Of a DNA stretch of 19,802 nt, positions 7,311 through 13,956 are shown one piece after another. The notes beneath the pieces are model-generated. The model was not told the origin of the DNA. It made no database searches and was given only the letters and a program-made list of their open reading frames with translations. A program made the translations under genes and the position numbers. The stretch spans positions 1-19,802 of the forward strand of contig DEKO01000004.1 of the NCBI GenBank assembly GCA_002353885.1. Direction: 5' to 3'. The DNA comes from Porphyromonadaceae bacterium UBA2720. GTDB taxonomy: Bacteria > Bacteroidota > Bacteroidia > Bacteroidales > Muribaculaceae. The number at the start of each line of letters is the position of its first letter. The first letter of the stretch is position 1.

Positions 7311-8186
7311 TTACTTTCGGGATGCCCTGAACAACACATCACGCTCATGGTTGGTGAGCGAAGTGTAGCCCGAGCGTTTGATTTTGTCAAGGATGGCGTC
7401 AATCTCGGCCTCGGTTGGTCGGTCGCTGGCCGCTGCCTGTCGCTTGTCGTAGGCCTTACCGCCAACGGGTTGTCCGACCCCCGACTCGCGACGAACAAAG
7501 AGTGATGCCAGCCAGTCGAGGCATGCGTTGAGCGGTCTAGTGATATCGGTGCCGCGCTTCAGAGCAGTGGCATAAATAGCGCCAACTGCAGCACCACCCA
7601 GGTGAGCGATATGGCCCCCGGCATTGCCCGCGTCGACACTGAGCAGATCGATACCAATAGTGACAATAGCCACCCACTTGAGCGAAATCTCGCCAATGAA
7701 CAGGAGACCAATCTTATAGTCAGGCGCCCAGACCGCCACCGCCACGACAATGGCGATGACCGAGGCCGAAGCTCCCATCAGAAAGCTGTTGTGCCCAGCG
7801 AAATGGGGCAACATGTTCATGGCCAACAGATAGAGTGCGGCTCCACCCAGTCCGCCCAACACATAGAGCGCACTGAGCCGTTTGGGCGTGAAGTATTCCA
7901 GGAAGATGCGCCCCAGCCAGTAGAGCCATAACATGTTGAACAGAATGTGCAACAGGTCGTAATGAGCAAACATATAGGTGATAGGCGTCCAAGGCGTATG
8001 TGCCAGCCGCCACAGGTCAGATGGCATCTGCACCCATGTCACCAGGTCTTGTGTGGGCACATTAATCAAAATGCCCACTAGCGCCACCACGTGCAAGAGC
8101 ACAAAGACAGCGATGTTGATATAGATGATGCGCATGAGCATAGTGCCCTGCCGATAGGTGCGCTTGATGTCGTCAATAATAGCCAT
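7311..8186 (-). CDS. Rhomboid family intramembrane serine protease with C-terminal tail
   Basis: Predicted intramembrane protease of 291 residues. The core has six hydrophobic segments; the oxyanion His/Asn motif is HILFN (80-84), the nucleophile is Ser140 in GASAS and the general base His195 in GHIAHLGG. The residue after the Ser is Ala rather than the common Gly, but the dyad is intact. From about 215 a cytosolic-looking tail ends in EIDAILDKIKRSGYTSLTNHER, a short helical domain (DUF6576-like) typical of Bacteroidetes rhomboids. The ATG at 8186 was chosen over a frame start at 8240 because it gives a normal N-terminus before the first membrane segment. The gene overlaps the end of the upstream rhomboid gene by 14 bases, indicating coupled translation. 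Natural substrates are unknown. Confidence 0.88.
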   Translation of the reverse strand: MAIIDDIKRTYRQGTMLMRIIYINIAVFVLLHVVALVGILINVPTQDLVTWVQMPSDLWRLAHTPWTPITYMFAHYDLLHILFNMLWLYWLGRIFLEYFTPKRLSALYVLGGLGGAALYLLAMNMLPHFAGHNSFLMGASASVIAIVVAVAVWAPDYKIGLLFIGEISLKWVAIVTIGIDLLSVDAGNAGGHIAHLGGAAVGAIYATALKRGTDITRPLNACLDWLASLFVRRESGVGQPVGGKAYDKRQAAASDRPTEAEIDAILDKIKRSGYTSLTNHERDVLFRASRK

Positions 8187-8931
8187 TTCCTCGCCCGATT
8201 GCACCCTGATGTCGCCAGTACCACAAGATGATGAAACCAAAAATCATACCTCCCAGATGGGCAAAGTGCGCCACCGAGTCCATGACTCCCGAGACCCCAA
8301 AGAACAACTCTACCACACCATAGCCCAGCACCATCCACTTGGCCTTGATGGGGAAGGGGAACGGGATGATGTACATGGGCATGTTTGGGAACATGTAGCC
8401 AAATGCGAGCAGAATGCCGAAGACGGCTCCTGAAGCTCCCACTGTGACCATGCTGTTGTAGAATGAGTCAAGATACTGGTCAAGACGTCCCGTCGACATC
8501 AACTGCTGCACCTGATCGATCGTCAAGTGGTTGAGATTGGCAAAACTAGGCACAAAAAGGCTTTGCCAGCTGAACTCCCATGTGAGTTCCTGCACCAGTC
8601 CGGCACCGATTCCACATGAGAGATAATAGAACAGGTAGCGCTTGACTCCCATCGATCGCTCGATGATGCCACCAAACATCCACAATGAGAACATATTGAA
8701 GAACACATGCGCGATGCCGCTGCTGTCGTGCATAAACATATAGGTGACCAACTGAACAGCATTAAAGTCGCTGGCACGCCAGTAGTGCAGCCCCAGCCAG
8801 TCCTGGATGTCGAGTGCCGCCGTGCGCTGCAACACGATTGTAGCTAGCCAAAGCAAGAAATTGATGATGAGCAGATGCTTGGTCACGGGCGGGATATTCG
8901 CCCAAAATGAGCCTCTTGAATTCATAGTCAT
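8173..8931 (-). CDS. Rhomboid family intramembrane serine protease
   Basis: First gene of the rhomboid-rhomboid-EEP operon; 252 residues, six predicted membrane helices. The HVFFN motif (75-79) supplies the oxyanion residues, GASGAVFG (165-172) holds the nucleophile Ser167, and AHFAHLGG (221-228) holds the catalytic His225. A long loop of about 50 residues between helices (roughly 118-160) includes a segment likely to face the periplasm. Unlike its neighbour it ends soon after the last helix, with no soluble tail. Two in-frame ATGs, at 8931 and 8925, are equally possible; the first was taken. The protein shares only the family motifs with its neighbour, so this looks like an old duplication or two separate subfamilies. 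Confidence 0.88.
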   Translation of the reverse strand: MTMNSRGSFWANIPPVTKHLLIINFLLWLATIVLQRTAALDIQDWLGLHYWRASDFNAVQLVTYMFMHDSSGIAHVFFNMFSLWMFGGIIERSMGVKRYLFYYLSCGIGAGLVQELTWEFSWQSLFVPSFANLNHLTIDQVQQLMSTGRLDQYLDSFYNSMVTVGASGAVFGILLAFGYMFPNMPMYIIPFPFPIKAKWMVLGYGVVELFFGVSGVMDSVAHFAHLGGMIFGFIILWYWRHQGAIGRGNGYY

Positions 8932-8952
8932 TCGGAATCTTGATTAGGGTTG

Positions 8953-8983
8953 CAAAATTAGCGAAAAAGTCCAAAAAATCAAT
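8953..8983 (-). promoter_or_regulatory. Probable promoter of the rhomboid operon
   Basis: On minus: ATTG (8980-8983), 19 bases, TAATTTTG (8953-8960). The -7 box and spacing fit the Bacteroidetes consensus; the -33 box has one mismatch. It lies divergent from the promoter of the HU gene in a 198-base AT-rich gap that holds long T-runs and no gene. Confidence 0.5.
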
Positions 8984-9041
8984 TGTATTGCCCACAAATC
9001 ATAGTTTTTTATCAAAAAAACTTATTTTTTTTGTCTTTTTT

Positions 9042-9072
9042 TTTGCCGATATCAATCTTTTGCCTATATTTG
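9042..9072 (+). promoter_or_regulatory. Promoter of the HU gene
   Basis: TTTG (9042-9045), 19 bases, TATATTTG (9065-9072): an exact match to the Bacteroidetes consensus, preceded by long A- and T-runs (9010-9044) that could act as an UP-like element. The leader to the ATG at 9130 is about 50 bases and AT-rich, which fits high expression of a nucleoid protein. Confidence 0.8.
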
Positions 9073-9129
9073 CCCCAAAAATAACAGATTATCTGATTTT
9101 ACAAACCACATTATTTAATTAAAACAATC

Positions 9130-9399
9130 ATGAACAAGACAGAATTGATCAATGCAATTGCTGCTGAGGCCAAACTGACTAAGGTTCAAGCAAAGGCCGC
9201 TTTGGAAGCAACTCTCAACGCAATCGAAGGAACACTGGTAAAGGGTGACAAGGTCGCTCTGATTGGTTTTGGAACATTCTCAATCCAGAAGAAAGCTGCC
9301 CGTGAGGGCGTCAACCCCTCGAACGGCAAGAAGATCCAGATTCCTGCAAAGAATGTTGTGAAGTTCAAAGCAGGTGCTGAGCTCGCCAAGAAGGTCTAA
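9130..9399 (+). CDS. hup: HU family DNA-binding protein
   Basis: Nucleoid protein of 89 residues, the standard HU length. The N-terminal helical dimerisation part is MNKTELINAIAAEAKLTKVQ and onward. GFGTFSIQKKAAREGVNP (47-64) begins the beta arm that enters the DNA minor groove, with the intercalating Pro at 64 in the NPSNGK turn, and the protein ends with the Lys-rich VKFKAGAELAKKV helix. It binds DNA without strong sequence preference and bends it. Monocistronic, with a consensus promoter and an intrinsic terminator. Bacteroidetes genomes hold several HU paralogues and this could be any of them. Confidence 0.95.
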   Translation: MNKTELINAIAAEAKLTKVQAKAALEATLNAIEGTLVKGDKVALIGFGTFSIQKKAAREGVNPSNGKKIQIPAKNVVKFKAGAELAKKV

Positions 9400-9437
9400 T
9401 GACTGGCCAGACATGAAACAAGCACTAAGTGTGCCGT

Positions 9438-9473
9438 CACCCTCTGCCCCCTGACGGGCGAGGGTGTTTTTTT
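9438..9473 (+). terminator. Intrinsic terminator of the HU gene
   Basis: CACCCTC (9438-9444) pairs with GAGGGTG (9460-9466); after one bulged T, GCCC pairs with GGGC around a 6-base loop (9450-9455). Seven T follow directly (9467-9473). This is a textbook rho-independent terminator, 38 bases after the HU stop codon. Confidence 0.92.
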
Positions 9474-9495
9474 GCCCCTACTTGGAGCGACAAGA

Positions 9496-9550
9496 AAATG
9501 CCATCTGGGCACCAGGCGGTGAATTCCAGCCTGGTGCCCAGATGACATTT
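9496..9550 (-). terminator. Strong inverted repeat, terminator of greA-HIT operon
   Basis: CATCTGGGCACCAGGC (9502-9517) and its exact complement (9529-9544) form a 16-bp perfect stem with an 11-base loop. After one mismatch, five further pairs (AAATG with CATTT) extend the base. On minus the stem is followed by TTTTCTT, and the HIT stop codon is 18 bases before it, so it most likely ends that operon. The T-run is weaker than in the HU terminator, and the perfection of the stem leaves open another role. Confidence 0.7.
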
Positions 9551-9567
9551 CATGTCTAGATGCGGTC

Positions 9568-9963
9568 TTACTTAAAGTTAGCAGCGATGCTCTCAGCCAC
9601 GGCCTTCATCTCATCGGCCGACAGCGAGAGTTTTTCTTTGCGAAAGTCCATATCGCTCTCACGGTTGAGTGGCACGAGATGGATGTGGCAGTGAGGGACT
9701 TCCATGCCCAACACAGCGATGCCCACTCTCTTGCAGTGCAATGCGGGCTTGATGGCAAGAGCCACCCGACGGGCAAATGCCCAAAGCCCTTGGTACTCAT
9801 CTTCGGTGAGGTCCATCATGTAGTCGACCTCATGCTTGGGAATAACAAGCGTGTGCCCTTTGGCCATTGGCGCTATGTCAAGAAATGCATAGTAGTTCTC
9901 GTCCTCGGCGACCTTGTAGCTGGGAATCTCTCCAGCGACTATCTTGCTAAAAATTGAAGCCAT
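9568..9963 (-). CDS. HIT family nucleotide hydrolase (HinT-like)
   Basis: Cytoplasmic histidine-triad protein of 131 residues. The motif HCHIHLVPL at 91-99 gives the triad His91, His93 and His95, and ASIFSKIVAGEIP at the N-terminus is the usual HIT opening. Family members hydrolyse AMP-lysine, AMP-NH2 or acyl-AMP type conjugates; HinT-like activity is the best guess. Length matches the family (about 110-140 residues). It follows greA after a 54-base gap filled by the heptad repeat, with no promoter motif, so the two are probably co-transcribed. Confidence 0.92.
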   Translation of the reverse strand: MASIFSKIVAGEIPSYKVAEDENYYAFLDIAPMAKGHTLVIPKHEVDYMMDLTEDEYQGLWAFARRVALAIKPALHCKRVGIAVLGMEVPHCHIHLVPLNRESDMDFRKEKLSLSADEMKAVAESIAANFK

Positions 9964-9971
9964 CTCTTTAA

Positions 9972-10006
9972 GAATTGAAAATTGAGAATTGATAATTAAA
10001 AATTGA
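9972..10006. repeat. Heptad repeat array, five units
   Basis: Five consecutive 7-base units in perfect register: GAATTGA, AAATTGA, GAATTGA, TAATTAA, AAATTGA. It occupies most of the gap between greA and the HIT gene. The same unit occurs at 6156, 12090 and 18401. Whether it is transcribed for a purpose or is simple-sequence drift cannot be decided from one genome. Confidence 0.7.
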
Positions 10007-10017
10007 GATGTCCAACC

Positions 10018-10488
10018 TTAGATGGCAATGTCGAGAATCTCAAACTTCATGGTTCCTGCCGGTGCCTGAACATCGACCACGTCGCCCACCTTGTGTCCCA
10101 ACAGGCCCTTGGCAATGGGTGTTGTGATTGAAATCTTGCCCTCGCGCAAGTTGGCCTCAGTCTCGGTGACGATGGTGTAGGTCATCTTAGCTCCATTGGC
10201 CACGTTCTTGATGGTGACACGATTGAGCAGTTGCACCTCGTCGGTGCTGATTTTGCTCTCGTCGATGATGCGAGCTCCAGCCACAAGGTTCTTCAGCTCG
10301 GCAATCTTAGCCTCGAGTAGTCCCTGGCGCTCCTTAGCTGCGTCATACTCTGCGTTTTCAGACAGGTCGCCCTTGTCTCTTGCTTCACGTATTGCGTTAA
10401 TCACTTCCGGTCTCTCAACATTTTCGAGACGTGCAAGTTCAGCCATTTTCTTATCGTAACCCTCTTGGGTCATGTAAACAATAGCCAT
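10018..10488 (-). CDS. greA: Transcription elongation factor GreA
   Basis: Binds RNA polymerase in the secondary channel and stimulates cleavage of backtracked RNA. At 156 residues it is the usual length. Residues 1-78 form the antiparallel coiled coil; its acidic tip DKGDLSENAEYDAAKE (38-53) keeps Asp41 and Glu44, the residues that place Mg in the polymerase active site. The C-terminal FKBP-like domain includes ITTPIAKGLLGHKVGD (119-134), the PxxxAllGkkvGD motif of Gre factors. The ATG at 10488 is the one that aligns with the family start, and a strong promoter lies about 90 bases upstream. Confidence 0.96.
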   Translation of the reverse strand: MAIVYMTQEGYDKKMAELARLENVERPEVINAIREARDKGDLSENAEYDAAKERQGLLEAKIAELKNLVAGARIIDESKISTDEVQLLNRVTIKNVANGAKMTYTIVTETEANLREGKISITTPIAKGLLGHKVGDVVDVQAPAGTMKFEILDIAI

Positions 10489-10580
10489 AAATGTCAGTTT
10501 TTCTTTTCGTAAAAAAATTGAAGAACCTCGTTGCTTACGCCGAGATCCCCCGTGAATATTCTCTAATGTTTTAAGTGTTG

Positions 10581-10611
10581 CAAAGGTAATGCAACTTTTG
10601 CACTTGGCAAA
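10581..10611 (-). promoter_or_regulatory. Promoter of the greA-HIT operon
   Basis: On minus: TTTG (10608-10611), 19 bases, TACCTTTG (10581-10588), an exact Bacteroidetes-type promoter. The leader is about 85 bases with one weak hairpin and no recognised regulatory RNA. Confidence 0.82.
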
Positions 10612-10652
10612 ATTTTTGCAGCCCTCTGACGCTAAATTTTAGGATTATTAAC

Positions 10653-12086
10653 CTAACCGCGCCATAGCTTAACGAGTTGTAAGCCACTCACAGCCAGACT
10701 GACTGCAGTCGCTGCTCCAGCAGCCCACATGCATCCCGCCTCAACAGCCACCACCACACCAGCTGTTATGGCCAGGGCCCAAAGCCAGCGAGCCACACTT
10801 GCACGTGACAGCGAGAGTCGGTAGCGGCCAAAGTAGACCACTGCAATGATAATGGTATAGACTACATACCAAGCCATGAAAGCCAATCCCAGTCCAGTTA
10901 TTCCCCACCAGCGGTAGAACAAGATGTTGAGTCCCAGTCCGACAACCGCACTGATGCTCTCGGTGATGACATAGGTGCGCCCGTCGCCACGTGCCAGGAT
11001 GACGAACGCCATGGACCACGACAGGGCGCGCATGATGGTTCCGACCATGCCCCACGACACCATGGCATGGATGACGCTGAAGTCAGCACTATATAGCAAC
11101 CACACGATGGGCTCGCGCAGCAGCACAAACAACGCCACCACAGGTGCCAGCACCAGCATGGCTATGCTCACCTCTTGCGAGACCGAGTTGCGCATCTTGT
11201 CCGAATCGCTTGCTACCTGAGCCAATCGCGGATAATACTCCATGCCCAGAGCGGTGAGGATAAGGCCCGTATATTTGTTGATGAGTGTGTATCCGGCTTG
11301 ATAGTGTCCCACAGCCGCTGTACCAGCTTCCTGGTTGAGCCAGGCATTGAACACATAACTGGCAAGGATGGTAACAAAGTTGCCAATGGTCATGTAGATG
11401 CCGAGTCGCACAAAGTCGCGGCCCATTGTCACAGTCTCGCGGCGCGAGACTTGTGCTGGCGGGTATTCCTTGTTGCGCAACAACCAAATCATCAGCGCAT
11501 TGCATGAAGCATAGGCAATGATTGAAGGCACCACACTGCGCTCGCGCAACCAGTAGAATAGCGGTATGGAGATGAGCAGTCCCAGCAATGTGCCACTGAC
11601 ACTTGCCCTGGCAAGCCGCTTGAGCCGCTGCGACCCTTGCAGCACTGCCTGCTCTCCTCCCGTGATGGCCATGAGCAGCACAGCCACGCTCAGCGCCACA
11701 AAGCCCCACATGTGGTCTTGCGTGCCGAAGGTGACCTGGCTTAACAAGGGCGAAAGAATCAAGGTGAACAAAGCTCCACCTAGACCCAGCCATAGCGACC
11801 AACGCCTGACCACGACAACGATGCGCGCGATGAGCGAGCGGTCATCGCTGGCCATTGCTTGCGAGATGTCACGCACACTGCTGCCACGTATGCCCAGGTT
11901 GGTTCCTATGTTAAGCATATCGAGGGCATTGTTAAACAGCCCGAAGAGTCCCACACCGACAGGTCCTATCCAGATGGCAACAAGCTTGGTGCGCACAATC
12001 GAGCAGATGATACTCATCATCTGCACACCCCCGAAAAGGCCCATTGCCTTCATGGCCAGCCGCGATATGTTATTCTCTTTTCGCAA
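10653..12086 (-). CDS. Polysaccharide flippase (Wzx/PST family) with TTG start
   Basis: Integral membrane protein of 477 residues with about 12-14 predicted helices, of the MVF/MOP superfamily that moves lipid-linked oligosaccharides across the inner membrane. The opening SRLAMKAMGLFGGVQMMSIICSIVRTK, then GPVGVGLFGLFNNALDM, is the N-terminal repeat found in Bacteroidetes O-antigen/teichuronic acid flippases; RDISQAMAS and a charged loop follow near 72-85. No ATG exists at the expected N-terminus: the frame can begin at TTG 12086, three bases after the stop of the upstream gene, or at an ATG at 12053 that would delete the conserved KENNISR leader. TTG is preferred, with translation coupled to the upstream gene. 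No polymerase or ligase gene is nearby. Confidence 0.83.
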   Translation of the reverse strand: MRKENNISRLAMKAMGLFGGVQMMSIICSIVRTKLVAIWIGPVGVGLFGLFNNALDMLNIGTNLGIRGSSVRDISQAMASDDRSLIARIVVVVRRWSLWLGLGGALFTLILSPLLSQVTFGTQDHMWGFVALSVAVLLMAITGGEQAVLQGSQRLKRLARASVSGTLLGLLISIPLFYWLRERSVVPSIIAYASCNALMIWLLRNKEYPPAQVSRRETVTMGRDFVRLGIYMTIGNFVTILASYVFNAWLNQEAGTAAVGHYQAGYTLINKYTGLILTALGMEYYPRLAQVASDSDKMRNSVSQEVSIAMLVLAPVVALFVLLREPIVWLLYSADFSVIHAMVSWGMVGTIMRALSWSMAFVILARGDGRTYVITESISAVVGLGLNILFYRWWGITGLGLAFMAWYVVYTIIIAVVYFGRYRLSLSRASVARWLWALAITAGVVVAVEAGCMWAAGAATAVSLAVSGLQLVKLWRG

Positions 12087-12089
12087 TGC

Positions 12090-12110
12090 TCAACTCTCGA
12101 TTTTCAATTC
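12090..12110. repeat. Heptad repeat inside the 3' end of the acyltransferase gene
   Basis: On minus, three units in register: GAATTGA, AAATCGA, GAGTTGA. They encode the C-terminal residues ELKIES and the stop codon. A change of one unit would shift the frame just before the flippase start. Confidence 0.55.
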
Positions 12111-13037
12111 ATAGATCGGATAAAGGATTCCTCGTCCACCCAGGCGGCACTTCTGCTGCACGAGCCCCCGGTTGAGAATGGTTCCATGTTGCTCGGTCGA
12201 AATGCCAAAGTCGAAGTAGCAGAACTCACGCTGGGCATAGTGATTGATGAGATAGTCAAACAACAGTGTCAACGCCTTGAGTTCACGTCCACGCTGAGAG
12301 GCGGCGATGTACTGTGCATGAGCAACCGGCCCCAGTTCAAACATCACCACACCGGCCACCAGTTCCTGGCCAGCAGTAGCAGTAAACAGGCGGATGCGGT
12401 CAGGGAAACGCTTGACCAGCAGACGAATCTCATCGATGGTGTGAACGGGACGGGTGTCGTGGCGGTCGGCAAGCACCTGAGTGAGCACTTGCCAGTAGCC
12501 CTCCCAGTCCTGGCTGCGGGCCACCTCTACCCCACCTCGCTTAGCAGCATTGGCTGAACTGCGACAACCGCGGTCCAGTGGCAAACGGTTGGCCAAATCG
12601 ATGGTCGACGAGATCCCGCACTCCAACAATTGCCCACCCATGCGCCACAGGGCATAGAGGTCATCCTCGGCAGGATAGCGATGATAGATGTGCGGCACGG
12701 GTTTATAGACCAAACGCTTGAAGCCCTGTTGTTGCAGACTGTCGACAGTAGCCTGCATCACATCGAGCATCACACTGGGGTCGATGTGCTTGCTGGGCAT
12801 GATCCAGCTGCCATAGGTCAGTCCCTGGTGCGACCACAACGTGTCGCCATCGCGATTGGCAGGCAGCACGGCCAGCATCGCTCCATCGCGCATCGCCACC
12901 AGCGAGTGATCGTCAAATCGGTCGCTATGATAATCCATGAACCCACGCAGGTGCAGCATGTTGCCATTTCGCGCTCCTGCCACCAGTTCATCCCAGTCGG
13001 CCCTCATGTCGGGGCTATATCGTACAATCTCAATCAT
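12090..13037 (-). CDS. FemAB/GNAT-like acyltransferase
   Basis: A 315-residue cytoplasmic protein resembling the Bacteroidetes GNAT-type (Acetyltransf_6, FemAB-like) enzymes that acylate sugars or peptides. Visible hallmarks are the N-terminal half with MLHLRGFMDYHSDRF near 27-41 and LTYGSWIMPSK near 73-83, the KPVPHIYHRYPAEDDLYALW segment (about 112-131), and a second GNAT-like half with LVAGVVMFELGPVAHAQYIAAS (about 238-259) and KALTLLFDYLINHY (about 266-279), ending in YFDFGISTEQHG. The start at 13037 was chosen because the frame upstream (to 13277) runs through the terminator of the neighbouring operon and has no family counterpart. The last six codons and stop are made of three heptad-repeat units. 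It is followed at once by the flippase gene, so the acyl group may go on a glycan that is exported; this is inference. Confidence 0.75.
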   Translation of the reverse strand: MIEIVRYSPDMRADWDELVAGARNGNMLHLRGFMDYHSDRFDDHSLVAMRDGAMLAVLPANRDGDTLWSHQGLTYGSWIMPSKHIDPSVMLDVMQATVDSLQQQGFKRLVYKPVPHIYHRYPAEDDLYALWRMGGQLLECGISSTIDLANRLPLDRGCRSSANAAKRGGVEVARSQDWEGYWQVLTQVLADRHDTRPVHTIDEIRLLVKRFPDRIRLFTATAGQELVAGVVMFELGPVAHAQYIAASQRGRELKALTLLFDYLINHYAQREFCYFDFGISTEQHGTILNRGLVQQKCRLGGRGILYPIYELKIES

Positions 13038-13119
13038 TATCCACGTTTTAGATAAACTCGGCTGCACTGGGCAGTCCATGCAAGCATGACTACGCTCGTC
13101 GGCACGAGTTTTGAAGCCA

Positions 13120-13127
13120 CAAAAGTA
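13120..13127 (-). promoter_or_regulatory. Possible -7 box for the acyltransferase-flippase operon
   Basis: On minus, TACTTTTG (13120-13127) fits TAnnTTTG, and transcription from it would start about 75 bases before the ATG at 13037. No TTTG is found at the -33 position, and the box lies directly after the T-run of the upstream terminator, so the call is tentative. Confidence 0.4.
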
Positions 13128-13129
13128 GC

Positions 13130-13161
13130 AAAAAAATCGCAGGCCACGTGCGTTTGCCTGC
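13130..13161 (-). terminator. Intrinsic terminator after the AlkD-like gene
   Basis: On minus, GCAGGC pairs with GCCTGC (13156-13161 with 13139-13144) around an 11-base loop, followed by GA and seven T (13130-13136). It lies 19 bases after the stop of the AlkD-like gene and separates that operon from the acyltransferase gene. Confidence 0.75.
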
Positions 13162-13179
13162 AATTTTGTTGAATTGCTA

Positions 13180-13956
13180 TTACTTAATGCCCATCCAATA
13201 TTGTCGTTCATCGACCGACATGCGCTCGATGGCATAGCGCAATGCTGTGCGCGGCATCTCATGGGCGTGGCGCTCAAGGAATTGTCTGAGCAAGTCCATG
13301 CTGATGCGCTTTCCCATCTCGCGCAACATCCATCCCACAGCCTTGTGCATCAAGTCATGTGGGTGGTGGAGGTGCCGCTCGGCATAGCGCAAGCAGTAGC
13401 TGGGTTCGCCTTGCTGCGTGGTCTTCCATGTGCAGACGATGCTCATGCGCTGCAACCACAAGTTGTCACTGTCGGCCAAGCTGTCAAGCACCTGCAACTT
13501 GTAGTCGTGGTGCATCGACAGGCCAGTGCCTCCCATCGCTGTGGGCAACAACAGCCAGTGCCCCAATATCTTGGGTGCCGACAGGTCGACAAGGTCCCAG
13601 TTGTTGGCCCACCGAGCATGGTCAAGATAGGTCTGTACGACCAGATCTCGGCGCGAAGTGGCCTCAGTGTCGTCGGCCAGCTGTGGTTTGGCACTGCGCT
13701 CAAATCGGTCGACCAGCAGCAATAGTCCACACAGGCGCACCTCATGCCAGCGGTTGGTGAGCAAGCTGGTTATCTCATCGCATGGCAAGTCGCTTGCCAG
13801 ACGCGCCATGTGGCGTGTCTGGGGCACTTTCAGTCCCAGGAACTCGTCGCCCTCGCCATACTGTCCGGGCCCAGTCTTGAAGAAGCGCATCAGCACTTGG
13901 CGCTGTTCTTCGTCGCGCTGCTGCTCCATCACAGCTATGACTTCACTGGCAGTCAT
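13180..13956 (-). CDS. AlkD-like DNA alkylation repair protein
   Basis: HEAT-like-repeat DNA glycosylase family protein of 258 residues, expected to remove bulky or positively charged alkylated bases such as N3- and N7-alkylpurines. The start FFKTGPGQYGEGDEFLGLKVPQTR (25-48) is the family signature. ANNWDLVDLSAPKILG (117-132) carries Trp120 and Asp124, matching the Trp/Asp pair of the Bacillus AlkD active site, and LMHKAVGWMLREMGKR (202-217) carries the third aromatic, Trp209. All key residues are present. The ATG directly abuts the stop of the flavoprotein gene upstream (no spacer), so they form an operon. Damage by endogenous or host alkylating agents is the likely reason for the gene, by inference. 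Confidence 0.9.
   Translation of the reverse strand: MTASEVIAVMEQQRDEEQRQVLMRFFKTGPGQYGEGDEFLGLKVPQTRHMARLASDLPCDEITSLLTNRWHEVRLCGLLLLVDRFERSAKPQLADDTEATSRRDLVVQTYLDHARWANNWDLVDLSAPKILGHWLLLPTAMGGTGLSMHHDYKLQVLDSLADSDNLWLQRMSIVCTWKTTQQGEPSYCLRYAERHLHHPHDLMHKAVGWMLREMGKRISMDLLRQFLERHAHEMPRTALRYAIERMSVDERQYWMGIK

Noticed and set aside
10489..10580. Regulatory RNA in the greA leader
   Set aside because: Only one short CTCG/CGAG hairpin can be drawn, with mismatches, and it resembles no known family.
10639..10656. Terminator after the flippase gene
   Set aside because: TTAGG and CCTAA form only a 5-bp stem around the stop codon and no T-run follows, so the evidence is too weak.
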